Part shown: one piece after another, positions 1 to 9,090 of the stretch
Numbering within the stretch: position 1 is the first letter of the stretch
Layout of the letters: each line of letters opens with the position of its first letter
From: Pseudomonas fragi
GTDB lineage: Bacteria > Pseudomonadota > Gammaproteobacteria > Pseudomonadales > Pseudomonadaceae
Reading direction: 5' to 3'
Assembly (NCBI RefSeq): GCF_002269505.1
Contig: NZ_NQKQ01000012.1
Coordinates: forward strand, 82,039-146,038
DNA length: 64,000 nt
The notes under the pieces: generated by a model
What the model was told of the DNA's origin: nothing
Database searches by the model: none
The model's input: only the letters and a program-made list of their open reading frames with translations
Position numbers and translations under genes: made by a program

Positions 1-954
1 AAGGGCACCCGTTGCACCACGCTGAACAAAATGTGCGGCTCGGGCATGGAAGCGACCATTCTGGGGCACGACCGGCTGCTGGCCGGCAGCGCCGATGTGG
101 TCGTTGCGGGCGGTATGGAGAGCATGTCCAACGCGCCCTATCTGCTCGATCGTGCCCGCAGTGGTTACCGCATGGGACATGGCCGGGTGCTGGATCACAT
201 GTTCCTCGACGGTCTGGAAGACGCCTATGAGCGCGGCCGCCTGATGGGTACTTTTGCTGAAGACTGCGCCCAGTTGCACGGCTTTACCCGTGAAGCGCAG
301 GATGCGTTTGCCGTGGCCTCACTGACCCGTGCGCAGCAGGCCATCAAGGATGGAAGCTTCAGCGCCGAGATCGTCCCGGTGCCGGTCACCGTGGGCAAGG
401 AGCAGCGCCTGATCAGTGATGACGAGCAGCCGCCCAAGGCCAATCTGGCCAAGATCCCGACCCTGAAACCGGCGTTCCGCGAAGGCGGTACGGTGACGGC
501 GGCCAACTCCAGTTCGATTTCCGATGGTGCGGCAGCGCTGGTGCTGATGCGTCGCAGCGAGGCGCAAAAACGCGGCCTCAAGCCGTTGGCGGTCATCCAC
601 GGCCACGCAGCTTTTGCCGATGAGCCGGGGCTGTTCCCGACTGCGCCGGTGGGCGCCATCAAGCGTTTGATGAGCAAGACCGGCTGGGATCTGGGAACGG
701 TAGATCTGTTCGAGATCAACGAAGCGTTTGCGGTCGTCAGTCTGGTGACCATGAGCGCGCTGGATATACCCCACAGCAAGGTCAATATCTACGGCGGCGC
801 CTGTGCGCTGGGGCATCCGATCGGCGCATCGGGCGCACGGATACTGGTGACTTTGCTCTCGGCCTTGCGTCAGCAAAAGGCTGCGCGCGGCGTTGCAGCG
901 ATTTGCATCGGCGGCGGTGAAGCCACGGCCATTGCCGTGGAATGTCTGTATTAA
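1..954 (+). CDS. acetyl-CoA C-acyltransferase (thiolase), 5' end missing
   Basis: This is the C-terminal 317 residues of a thiolase that enters the window in frame 1; about 75 residues are missing from a family usually near 390. Thiolases cleave 3-ketoacyl-CoA (or condense acetyl-CoA) in the cytoplasm. The nucleophilic cysteine sits in NKMCGSGM at codons 10-17. The NEAFAV block, the histidine of CALGHPIGAS and the second catalytic cysteine in CIGGGEA near the C terminus are all present. The acyl-CoA dehydrogenase gene follows after 9 nt and an enoyl-CoA hydratase after that, so the three form a beta-oxidation-type operon. The substrate (short-chain or branched acyl-CoA) cannot be read from sequence. 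Confidence 0.93.
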   Translation, partial: KGTRCTTLNKMCGSGMEATILGHDRLLAGSADVVVAGGMESMSNAPYLLDRARSGYRMGHGRVLDHMFLDGLEDAYERGRLMGTFAEDCAQLHGFTREAQDAFAVASLTRAQQAIKDGSFSAEIVPVPVTVGKEQRLISDDEQPPKANLAKIPTLKPAFREGGTVTAANSSSISDGAAALVLMRRSEAQKRGLKPLAVIHGHAAFADEPGLFPTAPVGAIKRLMSKTGWDLGTVDLFEINEAFAVVSLVTMSALDIPHSKVNIYGGACALGHPIGASGARILVTLLSALRQQKAARGVAAICIGGGEATAIAVECLY

Positions 955-963
955 GGATTTCGT

Positions 964-2091
964 ATGCTGCCTACACCAGAACAATTACAAATACGCGAAG
1001 CAGCCCGAGAGTTTGCCCAGGAACGCCTCAAACCCTTTGCCGCAGAGTGGGACAAGCAGCATCGCTTCCCACGCGAAGCGATTGACGAGATGGCGCAATT
1101 GGGGTTTTTCGGCATGCTGGTGCCTGAACAGTGGGGTGGTTGCGACATGGGCTATCAGGCCTATGCCATGGCCCTTGAAGAAATCGCCGCCGGAGACGGC
1201 TCGTGCTCCACGATCATGAGCGTGCATAACTCGGTGGGTTGCGTGCCGATTCTCAAGTACGGCAGCGAGGCGCAAAAACAGCAATTTCTGATCCCCCTGG
1301 CCAGCGGTGAAATGCTCGGCGCGTTTGCCCTGACCGAGCCGCAAGCCGGCTCCGATGCCAGTGACCTGAAAACCCGGGCCCGCCGCGAAGGCGATCATTA
1401 CATTCTCAATGGCTGCAAGCAGTTCATTACCTCGGGGCAAAGCGCCGGGGTGGTGATCGTGTTTGCGGTCACGGACCCGGCGGCGGGCAAGCGCGGCATC
1501 AGCGCGTTTATCGTGCCCACGGATGCGCCGGGTTACAGCGTGGCCCGGGTTGAGGACAAGCTGGGGCAGCATGCATCGGACACCTGCCAGATTCTGTTTA
1601 CTGACCTGAAGGTGCCGGTGGCTAACCGCCTGGGCGAAGAGGGGCAGGGCTACAAGATCGCCCTGGGCAACCTTGAAGGCGGGCGTATAGGTATTGCCGC
1701 TCAAGCCGTGGGCATGGCCCGTGCAGCCTTTGAAGCGGCCCGCGACTATGCCCGCGAGCGGGTGACCTTTGGCCAGCCGCTGGTTGAGCATCAGGCGGTA
1801 GCGTTTCGCCTGGCTGACATGTCGACGGAAATCGCCGTCGCCCGGCAGATGGTGCACTACGCCGCCGCACTGCGTGACAGCGGGCAATCGGCGTTGGTTG
1901 AAGCCTCGCAAGCCAAGCTGTTTGCATCGGAAATGGCCGAGCGCGTGTGCTCCAAAGCGTTGCAAACCCTGGGCGGTTATGGCTATTTGAGCGACTTCCC
2001 GCTGGAACGGATCTACCGCGATGTGCGGGTGTGCCAGATCTATGAAGGCACCAGTGATATTCAGCGCATGGTCATTTCGCGCAATCTTTGA
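964..2091 (+). CDS. acyl-CoA dehydrogenase
   Basis: A 375-residue FAD-dependent acyl-CoA dehydrogenase, full length for the short/branched-chain class. It oxidises acyl-CoA to 2-enoyl-CoA and passes electrons to ETF. The family blocks are visible: [13 protein letters not shown] in the FAD-binding middle domain, an LGGYGYL segment, and the catalytic base glutamate (about residue 361) in [11 protein letters not shown] near the C terminus, its position in short-chain and branched-chain enzymes. An AAGGA ribosome site overlaps the thiolase stop. The downstream enoyl-CoA hydratase begins 17 nt after the stop. Together with thiolase and hydratase it would supply three steps of one acyl-CoA degradation spiral. 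Confidence 0.94.
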   Translation: MLPTPEQLQIREAAREFAQERLKPFAAEWDKQHRFPREAIDEMAQLGFFGMLVPEQWGGCDMGYQAYAMALEEIAAGDGSCSTIMSVHNSVGCVPILKYGSEAQKQQFLIPLASGEMLGAFALTEPQAGSDASDLKTRARREGDHYILNGCKQFITSGQSAGVVIVFAVTDPAAGKRGISAFIVPTDAPGYSVARVEDKLGQHASDTCQILFTDLKVPVANRLGEEGQGYKIALGNLEGGRIGIAAQAVGMARAAFEAARDYARERVTFGQPLVEHQAVAFRLADMSTEIAVARQMVHYAAALRDSGQSALVEASQAKLFASEMAERVCSKALQTLGGYGYLSDFPLERIYRDVRVCQIYEGTSDIQRMVISRNL

Positions 2092-2107
2092 ATCGAGGAC
2101 ATTAGCG

Positions 2108-2881
2108 ATGAGCTACGAAACCATTCTGTTGGACATCCATGGGCAAGTGGGCCTGATTACCCTGAACCGGCCCCAGGCGCTCAACGCCCTGAATGCGCAA
2201 TTGATCAGCGAAGTAAACCACGCGCTGGACACGCTGGAAGCCGATAACGGGATTGGCTGTATCGTTATCACCGGTTCTAAGAAATCCTTTGCTGCCGGTG
2301 CGGACATCAAGGAAATGGCCGACCTCAGCTACCCGCAGATCTACCTGGATGACCTGTTTTCGGACAGCGACCGGGTGGCTGCACGGCGCAAGCCGATCAT
2401 TGCCGCGGTGGCGGGTTTTGCCCTGGGGGGCGGCTGTGAACTGGCGATGATGTGCGACTTTATCCTGGCCGGTGACAACGCCAGATTCGGCCAGCCGGAA
2501 ATCAATCTGGGTGTATTGCCGGGCATGGGTGGCACGCAGCGCCTGACCCGTGCGGTGGGCAAGGCCAAGGCCATGGAAATGTGCTTGAGCGGGCGCTTGA
2601 TAGGCGCTGAAGAGGCGGAGCGTTCAGGGTTGGTGGCCCGTGTGGTGGCGGTGGATGAACTGCTCGACGAAGCGCTGAAAGTGGCGGCCACCATTGCCAA
2701 AAAATCCTTGCCGGTGCTGATGCAGACCAAGGAATGCGTCAACCGTGCCTTTGAGGTGAACCTGGCTGAAGGTGTGCGTTTCGAGCGTCGGGTATTCCAC
2801 GCCTTGTTCGCCACACAGGACCAGAAGGAAGGGATGGCGGCGTTTGTTGAAAAACGCGAGGCTGATTTTAAAAACCGCTAA
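2108..2881 (+). CDS. enoyl-CoA hydratase
   Basis: A 257-residue crotonase-fold hydratase that adds water to 2-enoyl-CoA. The oxyanion-hole segment AAGADIKEM and both catalytic glutamates are visible, in GGGCELAMM and [15 protein letters not shown], with full family length. The ATG at 2108 is chosen because GAGGA lies 9 nt upstream; the same frame extends 29 codons further up, but only into the preceding gene. It is the last gene of the plus-strand operon and faces the minus-strand acyl-CoA dehydrogenase across a paired stem-loop region. Confidence 0.93.
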   Translation: MSYETILLDIHGQVGLITLNRPQALNALNAQLISEVNHALDTLEADNGIGCIVITGSKKSFAAGADIKEMADLSYPQIYLDDLFSDSDRVAARRKPIIAAVAGFALGGGCELAMMCDFILAGDNARFGQPEINLGVLPGMGGTQRLTRAVGKAKAMEMCLSGRLIGAEEAERSGLVARVVAVDELLDEALKVAATIAKKSLPVLMQTKECVNRAFEVNLAEGVRFERRVFHALFATQDQKEGMAAFVEKREADFKNR

Positions 2882-2892
2882 AAATCAAAGGC

Positions 2893-2985
2893 CCCTCACC
2901 CTAGCCCTCTCCCGGAGGGAGAGGGGACTATAAGCAGGTTTGTGCTTACCCGCAGATCGGCTCCCTCTCCCTTTGGGAGAGGGTT
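2893..2985. repeat. paired stem-loop intergenic repeat
   Basis: The gap between two convergent genes holds two similar stem-loops. The first pairs CCCTCTCCC with GGGAGAGGG around 2905-2925, and the second pairs CCCTCTCCC with GGGAGAGGG around 2963-2983. The sequence starting CCCTCACCCTAGCCCTCTCCC resembles a dispersed intergenic repeat common in Pseudomonas and other GC-rich gammaproteobacteria. It probably acts as a bidirectional transcription stop or RNA-stabilising element; no U-run marks it as a classical terminator. Confidence 0.6.
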
Positions 2986-2998
2986 GTCGCAACACCAC

Positions 2999-4150
2999 TC
3001 AAATCAGATAGTTCTTCAACTCCCGCGCAATCACCATGCGCTGAATTTCGCTCGACCCTTCATAGATCTGGGTAATCCGCGCATCGCGATAGTAGCGCTC
3101 CACCGGATAGTCCTCAAGGTAGCCGTAGCCACCGTGGATCTGGATGGCTTTGGAACACACATACTCGGCCATTTCCGAAGCAAACAGCTTGGCTTGCGAA
3201 GCCTCTGACAAGCAGGGCTTGCCCGCGCTGCGCAGGCGCGCCGCATGCAGGATCAGCAGGCGTGCGGCATTGATGCGGGTCTGCATGTCGGCGAGCATGT
3301 TGGCCACGCTCTGATGCTCAATGATTGCCTTGTCAAATTGCACCCGGTCACGGGCGTAACCCAGTGCTGCTTCGAAGGCCGCACGGGCGATGCCCAATGC
3401 CTGGGCGCCAATGCCGATTCGCCCGCCTTCCAGGTTGGCCAGGGCGATTGCCAGGCCCTTGCCGCGTTCGCCGAGCATATTGGCTTCAGGCACGCTGCAG
3501 TTGTTGAGGGTTACCGCGCAGGTGTCCGAGGCGCGTATGCCCATTTTGTGTTCGGTACGGTCGACAATAAAACCGGGGGTGGCGGTGGGTACCAAAAACG
3601 CCGAAATACCTTTTTTGCCCAGGTCAGGGTCGGTCATTGCAAACACGATCGCCAGCTTGGCGCGTTTGCCGTTGCTGACAAACTGCTTGGCGCCGTTGAT
3701 CACCCACTGGCCGTCGCGCAGTTCCGCTCGTGTGCGCAGGTTGTGGGCTTCAGAGCCCGCCTGTGGCTCGGTCAGGCAGAAGCAGGCGATGGTCTGGCCG
3801 CTGGCCAATTCCGCCAGCCAGGTCTGTTTTTGCTCCTCGCTGCCGTATCTCAGTATCGGCCCGCAGCCCACCGAATTGTGGATGCTCATCAGGGCGCCGG
3901 TCGCGGCATCGCCTGCGGAGATTTCTTCCACGGCCAGGGCGTAGGCGACGTAGTCGACATAGGTACCGCCCCATTCTTCAGGTACCACCATACCCAGCAG
4001 CCCCAGTTCGCCAAGCTTGGCCACCAGCGCATCGTCGATCCAGCCGGCCTTTTCCCAGGCCTGGGCATGGGGGGCGATTTCACGCCGGGCAAAGTCGCGG
4101 GCCATGTCGCGGATCATCACTTGTTCTTCGCTCAGTTCAATATCTTGCAT
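2999..4150 (-). CDS. acyl-CoA dehydrogenase
   Basis: A 383-residue FAD-dependent acyl-CoA dehydrogenase, the second in this region and clearly paralogous to the one at 964. It has [13 protein letters not shown] in the flavin domain, a HGGYGYL segment, and the catalytic glutamate (about residue 364) in [17 protein letters not shown] upstream gives a good ribosome site for the ATG at 4150. Only 3 nt separate it from the upstream hydrolase gene, so the two form one operon. Pairing with 3-hydroxyisobutyryl-CoA hydrolase suggests isobutyryl-CoA or a related branched acyl-CoA from valine as substrate; this is inferred from context. Confidence 0.93.
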   Translation of the reverse strand: MQDIELSEEQVMIRDMARDFARREIAPHAQAWEKAGWIDDALVAKLGELGLLGMVVPEEWGGTYVDYVAYALAVEEISAGDAATGALMSIHNSVGCGPILRYGSEEQKQTWLAELASGQTIACFCLTEPQAGSEAHNLRTRAELRDGQWVINGAKQFVSNGKRAKLAIVFAMTDPDLGKKGISAFLVPTATPGFIVDRTEHKMGIRASDTCAVTLNNCSVPEANMLGERGKGLAIALANLEGGRIGIGAQALGIARAAFEAALGYARDRVQFDKAIIEHQSVANMLADMQTRINAARLLILHAARLRSAGKPCLSEASQAKLFASEMAEYVCSKAIQIHGGYGYLEDYPVERYYRDARITQIYEGSSEIQRMVIARELKNYLI

Positions 4151-4153
4151 GGC

Positions 4154-5260
4154 TTATGCTCCCCTGGCGTTGAATTCGGTGAAGAAACTGGCGACATGGG
4201 CCGGATCCAGGGCGTCCAAAGTGGGCGGGTTCCAGCGCGGGTTTTTGTCCTTGTCGATAATGAGTGCGCGCACGCCCTCCATCAGGTCGCCGCGATCAAA
4301 CCACTGGCGATCCAGATGCAGTTCCAGAGCGAAACATTGCTCAAGGGGCAGCTCACGACCACGGCGCAGCATTTCAAGGGTGACGGCCATTGCCAGGGGG
4401 GAGCGGGTCAGCAGCAGGTCGGCGGTTTGATTGGCCCATTCGCGGGTTTCGGGGGCTATGACTGCGCGTAGGTGGGCGACAATGCGTGACACATCAGCCT
4501 GGGCGAAAACGCTGTCAATCAGCGGGCGCAGCCTGGCCAGCGGCGGGTCGGGCAGTACGGTTACCGCGAATCGGGCTACCAGTGCAGTCAGGTCATCGAT
4601 AGGGAATTTCTGCCAGTTGAGGCTGTCGAGACCTTTGTCCAGTTCCGCCAGTGCGCTGCTTTCCAGGTAGCCGTCTGCCAGCCCGCAGTACAAGGCATCG
4701 GCGGCGCGGATTTGCACGCCACTGACGCCCAGGTAGGTACCCAGCTGGCCCGGGGTGCGGGTCAGGAAAAAGCTGCCACCAACGTCAGGGAAGTAACCGA
4801 TCGCCACTTCCGGCATTGCCAGCTTGCTGCGTTCAGTCACCAGGCGCAGGTCGGCACCTTGCACCAGGCCCATGCCGCCGCCGAGGACGAAACCGTCCAT
4901 CAGGGCTACTACGGGTTTGGGGTAGCGGTGCAGGGTCAGGTCGAGCGCGTACTCCTCTTCGAAGAACTGGCTGTGCAGGGTGTCGTTGTTTTGATAGCTG
5001 TCGTACAGCGAGCGGATATCACCGCCTGCGCAAAAGGCTTTTTCGCCTGCGCCACGAAGCACGACGGCCTTGATCTGCGAGTCGGTGGCCCAGGCATCCA
5101 GCTGCTGTTGCAGGCTGCGCACCATGTCAAGATTGATCGCATTGAGGCCGCTGGGGCGGTTCAGGGTCAGGTGGCCAATATGATTGCGGACCTCGGCCAG
5201 AATCGTGTCATGAGGCGGCGCGACTTCCGGTGTCGGTGAGGAGGAAACCTGAGCAGTCAT
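4154..5260 (-). CDS. 3-hydroxyisobutyryl-CoA hydrolase (enoyl-CoA hydratase/isomerase family)
   Basis: A 368-residue crotonase-fold protein, about 110 residues longer than simple hydratases, as expected for 3-hydroxyisobutyryl-CoA hydrolase of valine degradation. Visible blocks are FCAGGDIRSLY (oxyanion hole and acyl pocket), GGGMGLVQGADLRL, and MPEVAIGYFPDVGGS with the catalytic glutamate. The ATG at 5260 is preferred over a GTG one codon upstream because GGGAG lies 7 nt before it. The acyl-CoA dehydrogenase follows after 3 nt. A palindrome at 5295-5310 could be its operator. Confidence 0.88.
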   Translation of the reverse strand: MTAQVSSSPTPEVAPPHDTILAEVRNHIGHLTLNRPSGLNAINLDMVRSLQQQLDAWATDSQIKAVVLRGAGEKAFCAGGDIRSLYDSYQNNDTLHSQFFEEEYALDLTLHRYPKPVVALMDGFVLGGGMGLVQGADLRLVTERSKLAMPEVAIGYFPDVGGSFFLTRTPGQLGTYLGVSGVQIRAADALYCGLADGYLESSALAELDKGLDSLNWQKFPIDDLTALVARFAVTVLPDPPLARLRPLIDSVFAQADVSRIVAHLRAVIAPETREWANQTADLLLTRSPLAMAVTLEMLRRGRELPLEQCFALELHLDRQWFDRGDLMEGVRALIIDKDKNPRWNPPTLDALDPAHVASFFTEFNARGA

Positions 5261-5294
5261 CACTAACTCCCTGCTTTATATTATTTTTAGTGAG

Positions 5295-5310
5295 TGTTCA
5301 CGGGCGAACA
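5295..5310. promoter_or_regulatory. palindromic operator candidate upstream of the acyl-CoA hydrolase operon
   Basis: The arms TGTTC and GAACA flank a 6-nt spacer, 35-50 nt upstream of the minus-strand start at 5260, where a repressor could cover the promoter. The binding protein is not identifiable from the window. The arms are short, so this is only a candidate. Confidence 0.3.
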
Positions 5311-5408
5311 ATAAGCGATGCTAACAGTGCAAATTTGCCCATTACAACCCTGATAAGTGCAGGGCTGGTGTGCATTTTTGCCTGTTAGCCATGCAGTAAT
5401 GCGCGTAT

Positions 5409-6179
5409 TTATTGCGCCAGCCAGCCGCCGTCGACATTCCACGCCGCGCCGCGCACCTGGCTGGCTGCTTCGCTGCATAAAAACAATACAAGTTCGCCCA
5501 GTTGCGGCGGGGTGACGAACTCCAGCGAAGGCTGTTTTTCTGCCAGCAGGTCGTGCTGCGCCTGATAGGGATCAATGCCCTGGCTGATGCGTTGATCAAT
5601 CTGTTTTTGCACCAGCGGCGTCAGTACCCAGCCCGGGCAGATGGCGTTGCAGGTGATATTGCTGGTGGCCGTTTCCAGGCCCACCACTTTGGTCAGGCCG
5701 ATTACCCCATGCTTGGCGGCGACATAGGCGGCTTTGCCGACTGAACCCACCAGCCCGTGCACCGAGGCGATATTGACGATGCGCCCCCAGCCACGCTTGC
5801 GCATGCCGGGCAAGGTGAGGCGGGTGCTGTGGAACACACTGGACAGGTTAATGGCGATGATCGAGTCCCAACGCTCTACCGGGAACTCTTCGACACTGGC
5901 CACATGCTGGATGCCTGCGTTATTGACCAGGATGTCGATGCCGCCAAATTCGCGCTCGGCATAACTGATCATGTCAGCGATCTGCGCCGGGTCACTGACA
6001 TCTGCCGGGTGGTGGCCAACCTTCACGCCAAACTGTTCGACCTCGGCAATCACTTTGGCCGGGTCGCCAAAGCCGTTGAGAATCAGGTCAGCACCGGCCT
6101 TGGCCAGGCTCAGTGCAATGCCCAGGCCGATGCCGCTGGTAGAGCCGGTAACCAATGCAGTTTTGCCCTTAAGGCTCAT
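5409..6179 (-). CDS. hbdH: 3-hydroxybutyrate dehydrogenase (SDR family)
   Basis: A 256-residue classical short-chain dehydrogenase. The Rossmann nucleotide motif TGSTSGIGLG is at about residues 10-20, NNAGIQH is present, the catalytic serine is in NIASVHG, and the tyrosine and lysine are in AAYVAAKHG. Overall similarity to bacterial D-3-hydroxybutyrate dehydrogenase is strong. It interconverts 3-hydroxybutyrate and acetoacetate with NAD. The ATG at 6179 has GAGGGA 6 nt upstream; an in-frame TTG two codons further up is less likely. It stands alone, in line with the ketone-body and acyl-CoA catabolic neighbourhood. Confidence 0.9.
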   Translation of the reverse strand: MSLKGKTALVTGSTSGIGLGIALSLAKAGADLILNGFGDPAKVIAEVEQFGVKVGHHPADVSDPAQIADMISYAEREFGGIDILVNNAGIQHVASVEEFPVERWDSIIAINLSSVFHSTRLTLPGMRKRGWGRIVNIASVHGLVGSVGKAAYVAAKHGVIGLTKVVGLETATSNITCNAICPGWVLTPLVQKQIDQRISQGIDPYQAQHDLLAEKQPSLEFVTPPQLGELVLFLCSEAASQVRGAAWNVDGGWLAQ

Positions 6180-6249
6180 GATCAATCCCTCAGTGAGACA
6201 CGATGGGTTCGTGAATGAGGAAACGTAGCACGGGGTTTGCCGTTGCCCA

Positions 6250-6279
6250 AACGAAACGGCCCGCCAAAAGGCGGGCCGT
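6250..6279 (-). terminator. intrinsic terminator of ppiC
   Basis: The perfect 10-bp stem ACGGCCCGCC / GGCGGGCCGT with an AAAA tetraloop (6256-6279) is followed on the minus strand by TTTCGTTT. It lies about 20 nt past the ppiC stop. Confidence 0.85.
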
Positions 6280-6300
6280 CTTCACGCAGCGCGGGGAGGA

Positions 6301-6582
6301 TTAGTCCTGGCGGCTGGTGACTTCCAGCAGGTGGTAGCCGAACTGGGTTTTAACCGGGCCTTGCACGACGTTGATTGGCGCGCTGAAAACGACGGTGTCG
6401 AATTCTTTAACCATTTGGCCCGGGCCGAAAGAACCCAGGTCGCCGCCCTGACGGCTGGATGGGCAAGAAGAGTTGGCCTTGGCCACTTCGGCGAAGTCAG
6501 CGCCGCCTTCGATTTGTGCTTTCAGTTCGTTGCACTTGTCTTCGGTGGCAACCAGGATGTGACGGGCAGTGGCTTTTGCCAT
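6301..6582 (-). CDS. ppiC: parvulin-type peptidyl-prolyl isomerase PpiC
   Basis: A 93-residue single-domain cytoplasmic parvulin, exactly the usual length of PpiC. It catalyses cis-trans isomerisation of prolyl bonds. The family pattern is complete: ARHILV at the start, a CNELKAQI helix, CPSSRQGGDLGSFGPGQM, and the C-terminal TQFGYHLLEV strand with the conserved histidine. No signal peptide is present, which separates it from periplasmic PpiD or SurA. It is monocistronic, with its own terminator at 6250-6279. Confidence 0.95.
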   Translation of the reverse strand: MAKATARHILVATEDKCNELKAQIEGGADFAEVAKANSSCPSSRQGGDLGSFGPGQMVKEFDTVVFSAPINVVQGPVKTQFGYHLLEVTSRQD

Positions 6583-6687
6583 GAGGGTGTACTCCTTTCA
6601 AGAAAGTGCCGAGCCTACCGGATTCAGTGGGGTTTTTCTCGGCAAAAGTGCACTTTGCTCTATTTCATTGCGGGTTGCCCGGTGGGC

Positions 6688-7569
6688 TTAGGCTCCCGTA
6701 GCCTTCAATCGTCGGGCGTGCTCAAGGTAGTGCGCCACAGGGTCGATGCGCGTGCGGTTCATTCTGGCCAGGTGATTGATGCTGTCCAGGTGGTCCATTG
6801 CGTAGTCCGAAGCGATCACATGGCCCAGATGCGAGCTGAAACGTCCGACCAGGCCGTCATTTTGTTTGCTCTCGCGGGTAAAAAAACTGCCGAAGATACG
6901 GCAGGCATTGTGCAGAGGGTCGAGCAGATTCAGTGACTCCGACAACCGCGAGCCCTTGATGACGCCGCTCCATGAGTAATACAGAACATCATTGACCTGC
7001 TCGGGGCCCATGCCGCCCCAGGTGGTGGGCAGGCCCTGGGGGTATTTCTGGTTGAAGGCGGCAACGCCTTCGGTTGTCAGCGCGTTGAGGGCTTCAAGGG
7101 CATGTTGCGGTAATTGCGGGTGGCCGGTGATCGCTGACAGGAAACTGGAAAACGAGGTGGTCAGTGCGCCCGCGACGGTCTCGGGGAGCGTTCCGGGGGC
7201 AAAGGCCTGGCGCAAGCGGTCTGCGGCTTCGGAGCCATGATTGGGACCGCTGACGGAGGTGACGGAGGCGATCAGGTGTGGCGCCACGGCTGCCGCATAG
7301 CGGGCAGTCAGGGCGCCCTGGCTGTGGCCGATCAGGTTGACCCGTGGTGCGCCGGTGTGCGAGCAAACCCCGCGTATATAGTCAAGTAGCTGCTCGCCCC
7401 GGGTCTCGTTGTTGTTGGCCGCCGAGATGATGGGCACGAAAACCCGGGCACCTGATCCGCCGAGCGCTTGCTTGATGCCTTTGAAGTAGTTGAAGGGGCC
7501 TATGCGGCCGAAACCGAAGAGGCCGTGTACCAGTAATATCGGATACTTGGTATTGGCTGAGTCGTCCAT
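6688..7569 (-). CDS. lip: triacylglycerol lipase, P. fragi type (family I.1)
   Basis: A 293-residue alpha/beta-hydrolase. The strand PILLVHGLFGF carries the oxyanion HG. The nucleophile elbow GHSQGA places serine near residue 83. The catalytic aspartate is in NDGLVGRFSSH and the histidine in DHLDSIN, matching family I.1 Pseudomonas lipases. It starts MDDSANTKYPILLVHG with no signal peptide, the arrangement I recall for the P. fragi lipase. The ATG at 7569 is chosen over an in-frame start 24 codons upstream because AGGA precedes it and homologues begin here. No lipase foldase gene lies nearby. How a protein without a leader leaves the cell is unclear. Confidence 0.92.
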   Translation of the reverse strand: MDDSANTKYPILLVHGLFGFGRIGPFNYFKGIKQALGGSGARVFVPIISAANNNETRGEQLLDYIRGVCSHTGAPRVNLIGHSQGALTARYAAAVAPHLIASVTSVSGPNHGSEAADRLRQAFAPGTLPETVAGALTTSFSSFLSAITGHPQLPQHALEALNALTTEGVAAFNQKYPQGLPTTWGGMGPEQVNDVLYYSWSGVIKGSRLSESLNLLDPLHNACRIFGSFFTRESKQNDGLVGRFSSHLGHVIASDYAMDHLDSINHLARMNRTRIDPVAHYLEHARRLKATGA

Positions 7570-7678
7570 GGGGTGTTTTCCTGGTGTTTTTGAACCGTAA
7601 AAACACCTTAGTCGATACCGGCTTCGCGCAACCGTAGGCATTGTCCCAGGTTGCGCTCTGGTTTGCCGAACGCGTCTG

Positions 7679-8767
7679 TCAGACTATGGCCTTGGCGGTG
7701 TGGCGCTGTGTTTGCAACTGATGTGCGGCGTTGCGCAGCAGTTGCTCGGTCGCGTCCCAGCCCAGGCAGCCATCGGTCACCGAGACCCCGTAGCGCATGT
7801 TTGCACTCAGGGGCTGGCAGCCTTCGAACAGATGGCTTTCGAGCATCATGCCGATCAGCGAGTGATCGCCTGCAAGGCGCTGTTCAAGCACATCATTGAA
7901 GACTTGCGGCTGGCGCAGCGGGTCTTTACCGCTGTTGGCGTGGCTGCAGTCGACCATCATGCGGGCCGGGATGGCGGACTTCGCAAGCCCTGCACGCGCC
8001 TTTGCGACGCTGGCGCGGTCGTAGTTGGGACCGCTGTGACCGCCGCGCAACACCAAATGGGTGTCGGGATTGCCGCGGGTCTCGACGATTGCCGGGTGGC
8101 CCTGGCTGTCGACACCAAAGTGACGATGGCTGTGGGAGGCGGAACGCATGGCGTCGCAGGCGATGGCCACGCCGCCGTCGGTGCCGTTTTTGAAGCCGAC
8201 CGGCAGATCAAGGCCGCTGGCCATTTCGCGGTGGATTTGCGATTCCGTGGTACGGGCGCCAATGGCCACCCAGCCCAGCAAGTCGTCGAAGTAGCCGGCG
8301 GCGATGGGTTGCAACAGCTCAGTGGCGACCGGCAGGCCCATGCGCAGCATTTCCAGCATCAGTTCGCGCGACAGGGTCAGGCCGTGGGCCATGTCATCGC
8401 TGCCGTCCAGGTGCGGGTCGTAGGCCAGGCCTTTCCAGCCCACGGTGGTGCGCGGTTTTTCGATGTAGGCGCGCATTACCAGCAGCATGTCATCGCGCAC
8501 ATCATGGGCGAGGGCAGCGAGGTTGCTGGCGTATTCCAGTGCGGCGACGGGATCGTGGATGGAGCAGGGGCCGACCACTACCAGTAAACGGGAGTCATCA
8601 CCGTTGAGGATGGCGCGGATGGCCTGGCGCTGGCTGCTGACCTGATGGCGAATGGCATCGCTCAGGGGCAGTTGCTGTTTGAGTTGTGCTGCCGTGGGCA
8701 GGCGACGGGTCGTCACCGGGGCAGATACAGCGTGTACGGTTGGCAGGGCGGATACGGATGCGTTCAT
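7679..8767 (-). CDS. aroF: 3-deoxy-7-phosphoheptulonate synthase (class I DAHP synthase)
   Basis: A 362-residue class I DAHP synthase, the first step of the shikimate pathway (PEP + erythrose 4-phosphate). The metal-ligand cysteine is in VVGPCSIHDP, the PEP/E4P motifs are KPRTTVGWKG and GFKNGTDGG, and the metal histidine is in VDCSHANSGKD. AGGAAG precedes the ATG at 8767. The upstream 450 nt carry an aromatic-rich leader peptide, an intrinsic terminator and a second aromatic-rich small ORF, so expression is probably set by attenuation as well as by feedback inhibition. Whether it is the Tyr-, Phe- or Trp-sensitive isoenzyme cannot be read safely. Confidence 0.93.
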   Translation of the reverse strand: MNASVSALPTVHAVSAPVTTRRLPTAAQLKQQLPLSDAIRHQVSSQRQAIRAILNGDDSRLLVVVGPCSIHDPVAALEYASNLAALAHDVRDDMLLVMRAYIEKPRTTVGWKGLAYDPHLDGSDDMAHGLTLSRELMLEMLRMGLPVATELLQPIAAGYFDDLLGWVAIGARTTESQIHREMASGLDLPVGFKNGTDGGVAIACDAMRSASHSHRHFGVDSQGHPAIVETRGNPDTHLVLRGGHSGPNYDRASVAKARAGLAKSAIPARMMVDCSHANSGKDPLRQPQVFNDVLEQRLAGDHSLIGMMLESHLFEGCQPLSANMRYGVSVTDGCLGWDATEQLLRNAAHQLQTQRHTAKAIV

Positions 8768-8814
8768 GGTTCGGTCTTCCTGGGCAGGCCGCGGGTTGTC
8801 CCGCGCGCTCAGCC

Positions 8815-8967
8815 CTAGTGGGGTGTTCGACAATTGGCCAGGCTGGCTGTAAGTACGTGCGTGCCACCAATGTGGGTCCGTTCGGAGGCGGCAGGCTGTC
8901 CCGAACGGCGGCTGATAAATCGCCATGCAGTGCAAAGGTCGAAGCGGTAATAAGTGGCGTAGTTCAT
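8815..8967 (-). CDS. small aromatic-rich ORF between attenuator and DAHP synthase
   Basis: A 50-codon ORF with ATG at 8967 preceded by GAGGA 8 nt upstream. Its first 17 residues, MNYATYYRFDLCTAWRF, hold three Tyr, two Phe and one Trp. The rest is unremarkable and ends at a TAG 47 nt before the DAHP synthase ATG. It lies downstream of the terminator, so it is read only when the attenuator is passed. An 8-bp inverted repeat (CCGTTCGG / CCGAACGG) falls within it. It may be a second leader peptide whose translation tunes aroF translation. It is not a recognised protein family. Confidence 0.55.
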   Translation of the reverse strand: MNYATYYRFDLCTAWRFISRRSGQPAASERTHIGGTHVLTASLANCRTPH

Positions 8968-9002
8968 GGGGTAAATCCTCAATTCAAGAAAATGTCAGGG
9001 GC

Positions 9003-9041
9003 CAAAAAAACAAAACCCCCGGTCGGGAAGCCGACCGGGGG
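9003..9041 (-). terminator. attenuator terminator of the DAHP synthase leader
   Basis: A perfect 11-bp stem (CCCCCGGTCGG / CCGACCGGGGG) with loop CTTC is followed on the minus strand by TTTTGTTTTTTT. It lies 50 nt past the leader-peptide stop and 235 nt before the structural ATG, the position expected of a transcription attenuator. A GGGGTC segment just past the leader stop could pair with the 5' arm and form an antiterminator. Confidence 0.85.
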
Positions 9042-9090
9042 TGAGAATTCTCTGTCAGGCGACCCCTAAATAGTGGGCGCCATGTGGGTA

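Noticed and set aside
3245..4471. Long open frame (408 codons) antisense to the acyl-CoA dehydrogenase
   Set aside because: It mirrors a well-supported gene on the other strand, has no ribosome site or domain, and is typical of GC-rich antisense shadow.
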